In this document: positions 1-11,679 of the stretch, one piece after another
How positions within the stretch are numbered: position 1 is the first letter of the stretch
How the letters are laid out: each line of letters begins with the position of its first letter
From: Ailanthus altissimus
Lineage: Eukaryota; Streptophyta; Magnoliopsida; Sapindales; Simaroubaceae
NCBI GenBank assembly: GCA_946807835.1
Contig: OX327686.1
Coordinates: 6,944,001-7,008,000, forward strand
Direction of reading: 5' to 3'
DNA: 64,000 bases
The notes under the pieces: model-generated
Told to the model about the DNA's origin: nothing
Databases searched by the model: none
The model's input: the letters and a program-made list of their open reading frames with translations, nothing else
Translations under genes and position numbers: made by a program

Positions 1-1615
1 ATTATTTTAAAAAAATTATTTTAAATAATACATCAAATAATATAATTAATTATTTATTAATTATTTAACACAACAATTTAAAAAAAATTATTTTAAAATA
101 ATATATAAGAAAATTAATATTATTCTTTTTTATGACGACCTTCGTTTCGCTCACTTCTATTTTTATTGTGATTAAATTTCATCATATTTATGGTCACTTT
201 AAGAAAGTATAAAATAAGATATAAAATTTTAATCAAATGTAAAAATATTAACAAATTGGTGGATTGAATTGGTTTGAAAATTTTGTGAATCACAATTCAA
301 CTTTTGAAATTTTAAAAAAAATTAAATTCTAGTTTTTCTTTCTAAGTCTTTTAAATAAGATTGGACCCACAATATAAAGTAGGAGATTAGATTTGCAGTT
401 TTTTTTTTAGTAAATTAAATTTTATACTTCAAATGAATTAGATTGAATTTAAAAATCAGTGATGCACTTAATAATAATCAAATATTAGTAAAATTAACAA
501 AATCGAATCTGAATAAAATCAACTAATATAAAGAAATGATATTAATTTCTTTTTAGAAGAAAATAATGTTAAATGTTGCTAACTCAATTTCTCTATATAA
601 GTAAAGTAAATTAAAACTGGAAAATATTTAAGGGCTTTGTAAATAATGATACAGAAATATAATTTATGTCACGATATATTTGAGGGGTCTTAATTCTATA
701 TTTATTATTTATTTATAATACGATATTAGTATGAGTTGTTGATAGGATTGGACACTGATTCGAGTGAAACGGTTAACCATCTGAACCAAATCTAAATTTT
801 TTAGTTAAGTTTAATTCGAATGAAAGTATATAAATCGATCAATTCAAATTTAACTAAACTGATCAATTTATTCAGTTGGACCGAACTAAAAATCGAATGA
901 GTAATTAAGTGAGTCTAGTAAAAATGCAGTGTTTTGGTCTAAAATAATAAAACATTAAATATTAAATACACGATTTTTGCGATTTGGGTATTTAGTTTTC
1001 ACTGTGTCTCTCTCGTCTCCCAACAGAGAAAACCTCATTGGCGACAAACTCACGGTGGTTGTTTTCTCCAGCATCTCACATTGGCTGTTTTCATAAATCA
1101 CAGATTCTCTGACTGGCGACGTCGATGCCAGTTCTTGGGTGACCACGTTCGTCTGCCACTAATGTTGTCGATCGTCGTGCTGCCACTGCTGTTGTCGCAT
1201 GTCTACCAACAAAGGTCGAAATGTGTTTTTCAATTTTTGTACTAGTACTATTTGAGTGTTTGTAATTCTTTTCACATGTGTTGTTTAATTTGATAATAAT
1301 ATAAAGTAAAATATTAGTTATGAGCTCAAAATAATTAAAATTTCACATTAAGCCAAAGTAGTACAAACCCAAAAGTCCAATTTTAAAATAATAAAAAATC
1401 TAAAACCCAGAAAATCAAATTAAACTGATTCGATTTGGATCCAATTCAGATAGCATCACCCGATAGAGTTCGTTTCGATTAAGACCCAAACTGAACACAA
1501 TATTTACCCACTACTAATCGTTGGTAAGTTAAGTTCTTAATTTTATATTATACTCTTGACATATTTTATTTTATATATTTTTTATTTTATGTGTTACGTT
1601 TATATTTAATGTATG
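1..1615. other. AT-rich intergenic DNA, no gene seen
   Basis: I see no coding exon or RNA gene here. The sequence is AT-rich with scattered homopolymers. A slightly more GC-rich patch around 1000-1200 gives only a short minus-strand frame with no recognisable domain. It is probably old transposon-derived sequence, but I could not assign it to a family. Confidence 0.5.
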
Positions 1616-2451
1616 GATATTATCATCAATACTCTTAGAGTATGACTTAATTATAACAATACTCATAAATTTAAAAAATTGACATTTGTGCTCAACTTTT
1701 TATCAAAATAGGAATTGATACCCAAACGTTAGAAATATTCCGTTAAGTCTAACAGATTTCCTATCAATCAGTATTAAATGATTATTTTGCCCCTTACACG
1801 CTTAACAAAGTTAACTTATGCAAATTTCAATATTTAACTTTTAAATATAATAAAATAATAAAATATTAAAATATTTTAAAATAAATTAGAAAATTAATAA
1901 AAAAATTAAAAAGTTTTTAAATAATAATAAATTGAAATAATAAAAAAAAATAAAATGTTTTAAAATCCTTAAAAATAAATTAGAAAAATAATATAAAAAA
2001 ATTAAAAGTTTTTAAAAAATAATAACAAATTTAAAAAAAAAGTTTAAAGGCCAAATGGCCACCTAGTTCAGAAGGCGTTTGGCCTCCTGTTCCAACAGCC
2101 GTTGGATTGGCAACCATTTTAGCTGCTGGTGCTAGCGGCCAAAATGGTTGCTAGTTCTAGCAGCCATTTTGGCCACCTAGATAGGCAGCCATTATGACCA
2201 CCGGTGCAAGCAGTCATTTGGCCAATTGTATTACTTTTTTAAAAAATTATAATATTATAATATTTTTTAATTTTAAATATTTAAAGATAAAAGACGTGAT
2301 TACCCTTGAATCTGTTAATTGTGACAGCAAAGCACTAACGTTTGAGCATTCATACCTATTTTAATAAAAATTGACACAAACATCGATTTTTCAAATTTAT
2401 GGATATTGTTGTAATTAAGTCATACATCAAGAGTATTAATAATAATATCTC
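1616..2451. mobile_element. Non-autonomous DNA element with long terminal inverted repeats
   Basis: The first about 150 bases (from 1616) and the last about 150 bases (to 2451) are inverted, imperfect copies of each other. Both arms read GATATTAT(C/T)AT(C/T)AATACTCTT inward, then a shared stretch containing TATGACTTAATTA and CAAACGTTAG. The middle is AT-rich except for a GC-rich core at about 2045-2225, where variants of AGCCATTTTGGCCACC recur in both directions. There is no transposase frame. Long TIRs and a non-coding interior fit a MULE-type or similar MITE. I could not fix a target-site duplication, so the superfamily is inferred. Confidence 0.65.
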
Positions 2452-4489
2452 TTATTTGTATTGTGTTTATATTTATTGTATGACATATATTATTCTTATG
2501 AGTACGCTCTGTAGTTGTCATTAATTAGAAATATAAAAAAAAGATAAGGACAAATATTTTTTTATTCGTTATGTCTTTGTTATCTCATGTTCATAATTAT
2601 AATATATAATAATATATTTATTATTTATTCTTTTAAGTTTGAATATTGTATTTGCAACATGAAGTTTGCAAAACAGATAAATAAGTTAGAACATGAAGTT
2701 CTAATAATTGATTTCATTAATAAGAACTTGAAATTTTGTAATATAATTTTAAATTGGGACCCGAGGTTCTACATTAAATTTTTAAGTTTGTCTCTCTATT
2801 TTAATTCTTTATTCAAATTGAAAGTTATGCTTACTAATTACTACCTATATACAGAAGGTTATATCTCTTAATTGTTATTATTTGTATATGAAAGTCTATG
2901 TCTCCTAATTATTATTATTATTTTATATATTAAAAGTTATGCCTATTAAATATTACTTTTTATTACTTATGTTTTGCATTATTAATTTTTTGAGTTATAT
3001 TTATCTATCATCGTACTAATTTTAATTCATTTCTTATATTCAAAAGCTTTTAATAATGTCTTTAACAAATTTATAAATTCTTACACTTGATGACCATATA
3101 AAATTTTACCTATATAGGTGCTAGATGTTAAGATGCACTTATACCTCCAAGCCAATGCTTTGGAAAAGATAATTAAAATATAAAATAATGTGTTATGTTA
3201 CTGTATAACAAGTTAAAACCTAAGATTTTCTTCTATCACCACTTAAATGAGAACTTGAAAGCTTAACATCTAATGATAGAGGACCAGTAACTCCTTTGAG
3301 AAAATATAAAAAAAATATATAATTATAAAAAGATGTATTCTTTCTAAGAGCAAGACATGAGTAGATGAATTTTATATTGTAGGATTTTAAAACTGTTGTT
3401 GAATATAATTTTATTCTTTTTATAATCACCTCACAATGAATTTTATATTGTAAGATTTTAGAACTGTTGTTGAATATAATTTTATTCTTTTTTATAATCA
3501 CCTCACAGCTAAAAATTGTGTGATAAAAAAGTTATAAAACAATACATGTTAAATAAAATATTCCTACTTTTTCACGCCTATAATGTTGTTCTGCAGTAAT
3601 AGCATTGCGAGCTTCAATTTAAAAAATACTTAAAATTAATCTTATGTCTTATGCTTATTAACAAAATAACGAGTTCTTATTAAAAAAATTACTAATCACA
3701 TCTAATTGATTTTCATCCATTTTTTAAAGCGAATGTAAATACCTATAACAACGCTAAATATGGTCGTAGAGTATAGAGAATGCATGGTTATCACCAAAGT
3801 GGTCATAAGTACCTAAGATGGAGGAATACCAAAAAGGATATAAACACTAAGACAAAGACAATAGTATAGAGAATAAACACCTTAAAAATTATAAAAGTAC
3901 TTGGTATCAATATGGTGCATAAAGACACTGGTCACATACATGCCATACCTTAAAAGCATTTAGTCAAACTTTATGAATGGTATTCTCTAAACCCGAACTA
4001 AATCGAAAAAATTGAGATTCTTATTCTTAGAATTGAATTGTACCAAATCATATATGAGAACTGAATTATACCAAATTGATTCAATTTAGTTTGGTTTAGT
4101 CACCTAAATATTTTCTAAAAGATAAATTTCACGTAAAAAATTAAAAAAAAAAGTGCATGTCAACTTTAAACACCAAATTAATTAAATTCTATAAATTACA
4201 CAAGTTAAAAAACTATTTAAAATTAAGATTCATCTAACAAATAAAGCATCCCTAATTTTAAGTACCAAATTAATTAAAAGTTTATGAACGGAACCAGTTA
4301 GAAAAATATTAAAATTAAAATCTATCCAAATAAATAAAGTGGTCATCGATTTTCAAGCACCAAATTAATTAAAAGTCTATAAACTAAACAAATTAAAAAA
4401 CTATGAAAATTAAAATCCACCAAACAAATTATATGAAAATTTTGTGTGCAAATTTATTCTCCCTTTGGCCCAACTAGCCAATTTGGTCA
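2452..4489. other. AT-rich intergenic DNA with one short tandem repeat
   Basis: No gene is supported. Short plus- and minus-strand frames here have no domain and sit in AT-rich sequence. The one clear structure is a 71-bp direct duplication at 3365-3507. Confidence 0.5.
3365..3507. repeat. 71-bp tandem duplication, two copies
   Basis: A unit beginning ATGAATTTTATATTGTA and ending in ATAATCACCTCACA occurs twice head to tail, from 3365 and from 3436, with very few differences. It looks like a recent local duplication of non-coding DNA. Confidence 0.85.
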
Positions 4490-4620
4490 TATTGGTTTAT
4501 ACGACTTTGAAGATTTTGATGATTTCAAATAATAGAGAAAAATAGTAATTATAGACTAAAACGCAAAATTTTGAAAGTTATAGAAAATTAACCAAAATGT
4601 AAATGTTTCAAAACTTTGGC
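4490..4620 (+). repeat. Truncated 5' LTR fragment of the copia relic
   Basis: It aligns in the same orientation with 5988-6120: an AAGATTTTG block, AGAAAAATAGTA, and TGTTTCAAAACTTTGGC at the end. Similarity stops abruptly after that, so most of this LTR has been deleted. Confidence 0.65.
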
Positions 4621-4799
4621 AAGCTTATTCCTATACTTGAAAATGAGTGGAATAAAAGGGTTTTTAGAAATATTTTTTAAATTTAAAAGTCATGAATCAT
4701 TTATTTTGTTCAATAAATAAAAATGTGTTTCATAAAATTTGTTATAATAATTTTGCATATACAATTTGACATGTATTAGAAGCGCTATATGAGAAAAAT

Positions 4800-5470
4800 G
4801 CAGTTAAGAAGAAAGCAATGATGGTATCAACTTCAATATTGGATGATTATTCGTCAAAAGATGATGAAGGAGAAATAACAAATCTTGCACTTATGGCTAT
4901 CAACAACGACAAATTTAATAGTGAGACAAGTGATGATAAACCTTCTACTAAAGAGCTTTATTTACAATTTATTAAAGAAACAAAAACTATGAAAAAGAAA
5001 TTAAATAAAAAAAAATTGTTGTAAGAAGAAATTAAAAGTCTAAAACTAGAAAAATGTGAGTTACAAAAAGACAAGCAAATTTTGAAAGAAAAATTGAATA
5101 AAGAAAATAATTTATTGTAAGAAGAAATTAAATATCTAAAATTGAAAATTGATGATTTACAAAAGGATAATCAAATTTTAAATGATGAAAAAGAAAATCT
5201 TATAAAAAAACCTAATGACTTGAATGACATTATTTTAAAATTTACGAATAGGAAAAATAAATTTGAAGAGATGGTTTGTGTTAAATATGTATTTTTGATA
5301 AAGGTAATTTAAGATATAAACCTACTCTAAAACAAAAAAATTTTAAATCCTCATTTAAATATGATCTTGATTTACTTTGTCATTGTTGTAATAAAAATAG
5401 ACACAAAGTTTTTAATTGTCCTACTCAAAATTTTGGAGGAAAATAAATTTAAGTTTCAAAATGAACAATT
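4800..5470 (+). pseudogene. gag C-terminal remnant of a copia element (zinc knuckle)
   Basis: Reading through stops and frameshifts gives a typical copia gag C-terminal half. An acidic stretch around 4815-4930 includes the words ALMAINND. It is followed by a Lys/Glu-rich coiled coil at 4940-5210. At about 5375-5430 there is a CCHC zinc knuckle (C-x2-C-x4-H-x4-C, read as CHCCNKNRHKVFNC). Several in-frame stops sit where Gln would be expected (e.g. after KKLL near 5022). It lies between the LTR pieces, in the same orientation. It is not functional. Confidence 0.6.
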
Positions 5471-5987
5471 GCTAATATTGGAGGGCCCAATAAATATTAG
5501 ATATCAAAATACATATTTAAATTTATTTTCTAGGCATCAACATCAAGATATATAAGAGATATTTCGCATAAACAAATTTGTTCTTCATCTTTATTAAATA
5601 TTATGATGCATGTATTTAATTTTTGTATTTGTCTTAATCATATCATACTTTGAATTATGTATTAAAAATGAAAATTTTTATTTGTGATATACTTAGGATG
5701 AGAATTGTAGAAATTATCTTTACAACATGTGAATTTATTTTTTGAATTTTGATGATTTTTTCTTTATATGACTATGATTATATCATTTTTTTTTTCATGA
5801 TGCCAAAGGGATAGAAATATGTGCATGCAATTTAGTTTATAATTTATTCTTAAATTGCTTAACAAGTGCACTTATATTTTAACAAAAAGATTTGGTAAAT
5901 ATAAGAGGAGCACAAATCGAGGAGGAGACATACTTTTTAATAAAAGATATTGTCTACATTGTTTGTCATCATAAAAAAAAAAGAGAT

Positions 5988-6836
5988 TGTTAGCTTAGAC
6001 GCCTTTAAAGATTTTGTTAATTCCAAACAATATAGAAAAATAGTATTTATGGTTTAAAGTGCAAAGTTTTAAAAGTTGTAAGATATAGACCAAAATTTAT
6101 ATGTTTCAAAACTTTGGCTATTGAAGTACAGTCCTGTAGCAACGACATTATTTTATAACGATTAAATCATTGTACAATGCCTAGTTACTATGTTAATGGT
6201 TATAACGGTCAAGTCACTATATCTGAACTATAACAACGAGCAAGAGACTGTAGCAATGGCGAAAAACGGCGAATTTCTCTATCTGTATAAATACAAGTCT
6301 CATTCAAGCTCAACAACAAGAAGTGAAGCATTTTATAATCTTCATATCATTTGAGAAGAAAAAAAATATCCATATTTGTGTTAAAATTATTGTATTTACT
6401 CTTTAATAGAGTTTAATTAAATCCAAAATCAATCTTTGTAAGGGTCTAGTTAGTATCCAGTAAAGTCAACATGCTTAACGGGTTAATTAATACCTAAGGA
6501 ACTAATTATGGTTTGATTAGTACTTGAGAAACTAATTAGGATTTGATTGATACTTGAAAAAGCCAAATTGTAAATGTTTGATTAACACTTGAGAAGTAAT
6601 TCAAGAGTCTTGGAAGATAGACTGAATTAGTGGAATCCTCAAGCATGGTTAGTTTTGAGGTGTGGACGTAAGCTGGGATAAAGGTCAAATCACATAAATA
6701 TTTGGTGTTAGCTTTTTCTTTCCATACTCTCTTATTTATTACAATTACTTATTTTTTAGTTTATTTATATTATTAGTAATTGTATAAATTATTTTATTAT
6801 TTTTAAATACACAATTCACATCTTCGCTTGCCTACA
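5988..6836 (+). repeat. 3' LTR of the copia relic
   Basis: It begins TGTTAGCTTAGACG right after an A/G-rich polypurine tract (5970-5987) and ends CGCTTGCCTACA, giving TG...CA ends over 849 bp. A TATA-like TGTATAAATACAAG lies near 6283-6296. The part upstream of it has reiterated short motifs of the AGCAACGA kind (6135-6260). Confidence 0.6.
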
Positions 6837-7770
6837 CCTATTTATTTAAGTTTTTAAGGCTGAACCGATCAATAATTTTTATACTCTAATATCGAACCAA
6901 ATCAATTAGTTTGATTTGATTTAATATTTTATCAGATACTTTTTGTCCATCTCTATCCAAAATACTAAAAGAATCCTTAACAAAAATTCATTTCTCATTA
7001 AATATTTCATATTCTTTTTTACACCCGTGAAAATAGTTTTCACAAGAATTTTAGTACAAATGATTTAATTACTTTAAAATATAAAATTTAAAGTTATTTA
7101 GGAATTAAAGAATATAAAATAGAAGTAAAATCATTTTAGAAAATTTAACCTTTTTCATAAAAAGTTCAAAAAGAGTTTGTTACGAAAGCCCAAATTTGAA
7201 CTTATCTCAACTAATCAAATTTGTATCAATTTTCCATAAACTCATCTTTTGTTGCAATCGGAAAAAGGGAAAAAAAAAAGAAAAAAGAAATTTGACATTA
7301 AAATTATTATTATTATTATTATTATTTTAATTTATAAAGATCACATGGGCAGTTAAACAAGGCCCGAGGAGAAAAACAGCCGGGGCTGAGCTTAAGTGAA
7401 TAGCCCCAGGCAACACTCCCGGATCTGGGCTAAGCCTGTTATTTTATGGGCTAGGTTATGAGACCAATCCCCAGACCAGAAGGTTCGGTAAGATGCTGCA
7501 TGGCTCCAACCAAATCTACTCCACCCTGCACGGTAATTTACTAAAATGAAATAGTAAAGGAGTCGAGTCGAGCAAGCGGACTCCTTTTCCTTAACGCGAA
7601 ACTTCCCGAGAGAAAAGGAGGAGAGCTAGGAGCACTCGCACCTTCGTCATCGTCTCCGCCGTTTCTTAATTACGTCAAATATCTGGCCGCCCTTTTAGTT
7701 ACGAGCCCTTTTGATTTTGAGCATTAGTAATTAAATACAAATTTCATTTCATTTTTTTAATTGATATTAA
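6837..7770. other. Intergenic and 5' flank of the AHA1-like gene
   Basis: An ATT microsatellite is present at about 7300-7327. From about 7360 to 7690 the base composition rises, as expected for the promoter and 5' UTR of the gene starting at 7771. I could not place a convincing TATA box. Confidence 0.45.
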
Positions 7771-10700
7771 ATGGAGAATGGGGGCGGAGCTATGTCGTCG
7801 GAGAAGCAACAACAACAACAACAACCAGGAGCTTCCTACACGTATTGGGTGAGAGAAGCCACGGCAGATGCGGCGCCTTTTCCTGTTCCCAAGAAGCTTT
7901 CTCCTGATGATGTTTTTTCCAACCAATCGAAGCCCGCCACTCTCGGTTCCATCTGGAATCGGGTACTTCTCTTCATATGTATATTTTTTTACTATTAATA
8001 TCTATGTTGCAACAAATTTAATTTAATTTTTATACATATCAATGGCCGCTGTTGCTAAATAATTGTCTCTGGTTTCGGCTATATCCAACATTAAGCTTTG
8101 ACTGGATTTGTTTGTTTGAAATCAACAAAAAAAGAGATTTTATCTGCATAAAACTTGTAGATTAAACATGAACTTGTATTAGTGAGTATTGGACTCTCTT
8201 AACAATCTTAGCTCCATTTGCAGTCCATGTGGTACATTTGAAATCAATCTTGATTTGATTTTCCTCCATAGCTTCGTTGAAATGTGATGTTGCTTGGGTA
8301 AAAATTATGTATCACTTTGCTTGTATATTCTGTAAATACTATGTTTTAACTTAGCAGTAGATTTCTGTGTGAAAGGTCATTGTCTAACTCAGGTTACTTG
8401 TTAGAAAGTCGGCTTTTGGATTAATGACCATTTTAGTGAATATTCATAGCAATTATGGGGATTGGGTTTAGTTTTATGTTGGACAATAATTGATCTCACT
8501 TCTGTTTCTGACAATTTTTGTGTGTTTAAGCACATCCAGGCAATGTGTTATCATTACATGATCTTTATATGTGTCACTTAAAATAACTATGCGTTTTGAA
8601 TTTTGGTTCATTAGTTGTATAACAGAAAAAGATTGGAGGGAGCCCTTGTTTTTGAAAGGAGGATTAGTACAATGTCTCCCTCCATTCTCATCTAGGTTTT
8701 CCTAATTTCTACAAATTCACATTTTTCAACCTCTCTCATCCCTAATTGTCTCAATTAAATCCTCTTAGTTTATTATTGTGCTATTAACAGCAAAGGTGGT
8801 TGGGAATATCTTCCTGCTATGTCAGTTATAATTTTTGTTTGTTTATTCAATTTATTTATTTACTTTACCTTCTTTTTATACATTCTTAAATTAGGTTATA
8901 TAACATTTTCATTAGGACAACATGTTATTTTTGTTTAATCGGTTTATTATTGTGCTATTATCAAAATTGCCTTTTATGTTATCAAAAGTCTCTTTTATGT
9001 GATAGAAGTTTATGGGTGTGATTTCTCTCTGAGTTTTGGACAGTAGGGGGTCACTCCAATAAATTATGACTTAAATTTTTACTAGATGAAAATGGATAGG
9101 ATAATCTTCCAACAATTTTTTTAAAATAAAAATTCATTGAGTGTTTGATTTTTAATGAATTTTAGAAGTGGACCTTGGATCTCTAGGAAACAAAAAGCTT
9201 GGAACTCTGGAAAACCAAAATTTCAGGAAAACAGAAAACCATGGATCTCTGGAAATTGGAAACTTTAGCAGTAGGTTCTGGATGAGAAAATTGAACTCTG
9301 AAAATTACAAACTCCTTGTACATATACTATTATAGGTGATAATATTTTTTTAATCTCAGATCTGTTACTAATATTTCTGTTTTCTAAATATCTAGGGTCT
9401 GCTTCTAAACTTCGTTAAAAATGTAGTACTCAATGAATGTTTGTGAAATAAAAAATCATGGAAAATACTATTTTGTCTATTTAATCTAGTAAAAGGTTTG
9501 AGCTGGAAACTAGTTTATAAAATTACACTTTATTAGAGTGTCCCTAATATCCAAAACTCAAAGAGGGCTCTATTTTATCGGTATACCATATGGAGGTTGA
9601 ATAAAACTGAATGAATAAACAAAACTTATAGCATGATATCAAAATGTTACCTATCAAGAAGATATTCCTAACCACCTTTGCTCTCTAATGTTAATTGCAA
9701 AATAATAAGCTAAGAGGATTCAATTGAGAAAATTAGGGCTGAGAGATGGAGAAAAATGTGAATTAGTAGGAATATAGGAAAGCTAGTAAGTAAAGGAGGA
9801 GGCAATATATTAATCCTTCTTCCAAAAAAACAAGCTTCTTCCAATTTTTTTAAAGATTTTTTTTATATAATTGTTGTATTTTCTACTGTAGCAAGCTAGT
9901 TGGTCTTTGTCCTACCAGGATTCAAGAATAATTAATATGAATGATCTGATTAGTTTTCTTGAGGGTTTGAGCTCTAAATGTTTGGAAGTATTTACTAGTT
10001 CTAAAATAAGTTGAATAATGTCTATGTAGTTAAGTCGTTTGCAGCATCAGCTGAAGTTTTTAGGCTATGACATTTAAGTAATATTCTTGGTTGAAGTTCC
10101 AATTTGTGATTTTCTGGATCAGGATTAATTGGTTGCTTATCTCTTGCGATATGGTTTGATTTCGTGCAGGCTGGAACCTGGGAAGAGAAAAGTCTTAATA
10201 AGTGGGCAAGTGATAGAATAAAGGTCCGTATGTCAGCACACCAGTAAGCATTTTCTATATCTAGTGACTAAAACAATATTTGAATTTATTATTTATTTAT
10301 TTTTTCTGTAAGTGGTTGGGGGAGTATTTCTCATTATATAATCGAATATTGTTTCATCTAGATGGCATTGCTTTTGATTTTTTTTTTTTTATATTTGTCT
10401 TTATTCATTCAGTCATGAGATTTCTTTTTGCTGCTTTTTGTTTTCTATAGGAGCTGCTTAAATCAGTTGGCTCTTTGGAGTTCTCTGGGGGCAAGGCAGA
10501 AATAGCAGAAGTGACAAGTTGTGTAGGCGATGTGAGTTCTTCCAGCATGAAATTTACCTTATAAGAAGATCTATTTTCCCAGTTTCCTGCAATGCTTCTT
10601 GTCACAATAAATTTTTGCTTTTTTGTTTTTTTGCCCTGGGTATAAATTGTTTTCACAATTTGTATTTTGGCGCTTTAACTCATTTCTATATGTAAGGTTT

Positions 10701-11679
10701 CGGGAGTGCAGGTTCATATTTTGTGGCAAAAGAAAGGTTTGTTGTTTATGAATTTTATTGGTGCATGTTAAATCGAAACTGCTGCTAACTCTTTCATTTA
10801 CATCAACTTCTTATTCTGCTTGCATTATTTTATGATTTTGCATTGGATAATTGTGCTTGGTGGCATTTTGATTGTTGGAAGACAAAGTACTGAATTATCT
10901 TTAGTTCTTATTATGTCCAACTTCCTACCTGCACTGATATGTGATAATTCTTTCTTTTCATTTCCAACTTCTTTGTTTTATTGATTGTTTGCTTCTTAAA
11001 TGAACAGGCTTTCTTGGTGACCGTGCGAAACAAGAAACGTGTTGGCTACACGTACGAGTTGACATTGAAAGTCAAAGGTAAATAAGCATGTATAATGATT
11101 TTCTTTTCATGTTCCCAACTTTATTATGTTCTGTGTTGATTAAAATGGAACGCAAATTAATTCAGGGGAGTGGAATATCAAAGAGGAGAAAAAGATTGTG
11201 AAGGGCCATATAGATATCCCAGAATTCTCATTTGGGGAGCTGGACGACTTGCAGGTACATCATGTATATAGATTTTACCGTGTCAAAGAAGTAAAAATAG
11301 AATATAAAAGAGAATGTGGAGAAGCTCTTGCTTTAATCTGTTACTTCATTGATCCCAATATTTAATTCGTTGAATTAGGTAGAGTTGATAATATGTTTTC
11401 GGTGGCTGTCTCTTCACTTTTAACATAGTAGTCCTCATTTGATTTTTAATATGTAAAAGGATACGTATATAATGTCTGTTTGTGTGTCTCAAATTATCAT
11501 CATGGTATAGCATACTCATTTTATATGTCACTTCTACATTTTAGTTGAAAGTGCGGCTTAGTGAAGATAAAGATATTTCGAAAGAAGATAAGCTGCAGAT
11601 CAATCAGGATTTGAAGCTGTTTTTGCAGCCAGTTCGTGAAAGGTTGCTTCAGTTTGAGCAGGAACTCAAAGAAAGGTAG
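7771..11679 (+). CDS. AHA1_N-domain protein, HSP90 ATPase activator-like
   Basis: Six coding exons with GT-AG borders: 7771-7962, 10170-10223, 10451-10531, 11008-11077, 11166-11254 and 11545-11679 (TAG). Together they encode 206 residues in one continuous frame. After a Gln-rich start (residues 11-17) the protein runs through the AHA1 N-terminal fold: an N-terminal W/GTWEEKSLNKWA segment at about 62-76, KSVGSLEFSGGKAEI at about 85-99, then GYTYELTLKVKGEW at about 122-135. The end is FEQELKER. AHA1 proteins bind the HSP90 middle domain and stimulate its ATPase. Full-length AHA1 is about 350 residues with a second C-terminal domain that is absent here, matching the short plant version. Intron 1 (2.2 kb) holds an inverted-repeat element. 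An alternative splice at the GGTAGG overlapping the stop codon cannot be excluded but no following exon was found. Confidence 0.85.
8626..9851. mobile_element. Inverted-repeat (MITE-like) element inside intron 1
   Basis: About 200 bases at each end are imperfect inverted copies. The left arm (8626 to about 8825) read backwards gives ATATTCCCAACCACCTTTGCT, CTAAGAGGAT, TTAGGG and AAAATGTGAATT. The right arm (about 9655 to 9851) has the same words in the same order on the plus strand. The two ends read ATTGGAGGGAGC and ATTGGAAGAAGC inward. No transposase frame lies between them. This fits a non-autonomous TIR transposon that landed in an intron of the AHA1-like gene. Confidence 0.7.

Larger units (their letters stand above)
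4490..6836 (+). mobile_element. Decayed SIRE/Maximus-like Ty1/copia element
   Basis: A complete-looking 3' LTR (5988-6836) is preceded by a purine tract and by relics of a gag gene. Upstream, 4490-4620 matches the first about 130 bases of that LTR (both contain AAGATTTTG and GTTTCAAAACTTTGGC), so it is the start of a truncated 5' LTR. Nearly all of pol is missing. The purine-rich run followed by TGTTAGCTTA and the gag wording are typical of the SIRE/Maximus lineage; that lineage call is from general knowledge of the family. Confidence 0.6.

Noticed and set aside
955..1146. 63-codon minus-strand frame
   Set aside because: No homology, no splice partner, and surrounded by AT-rich repeats.
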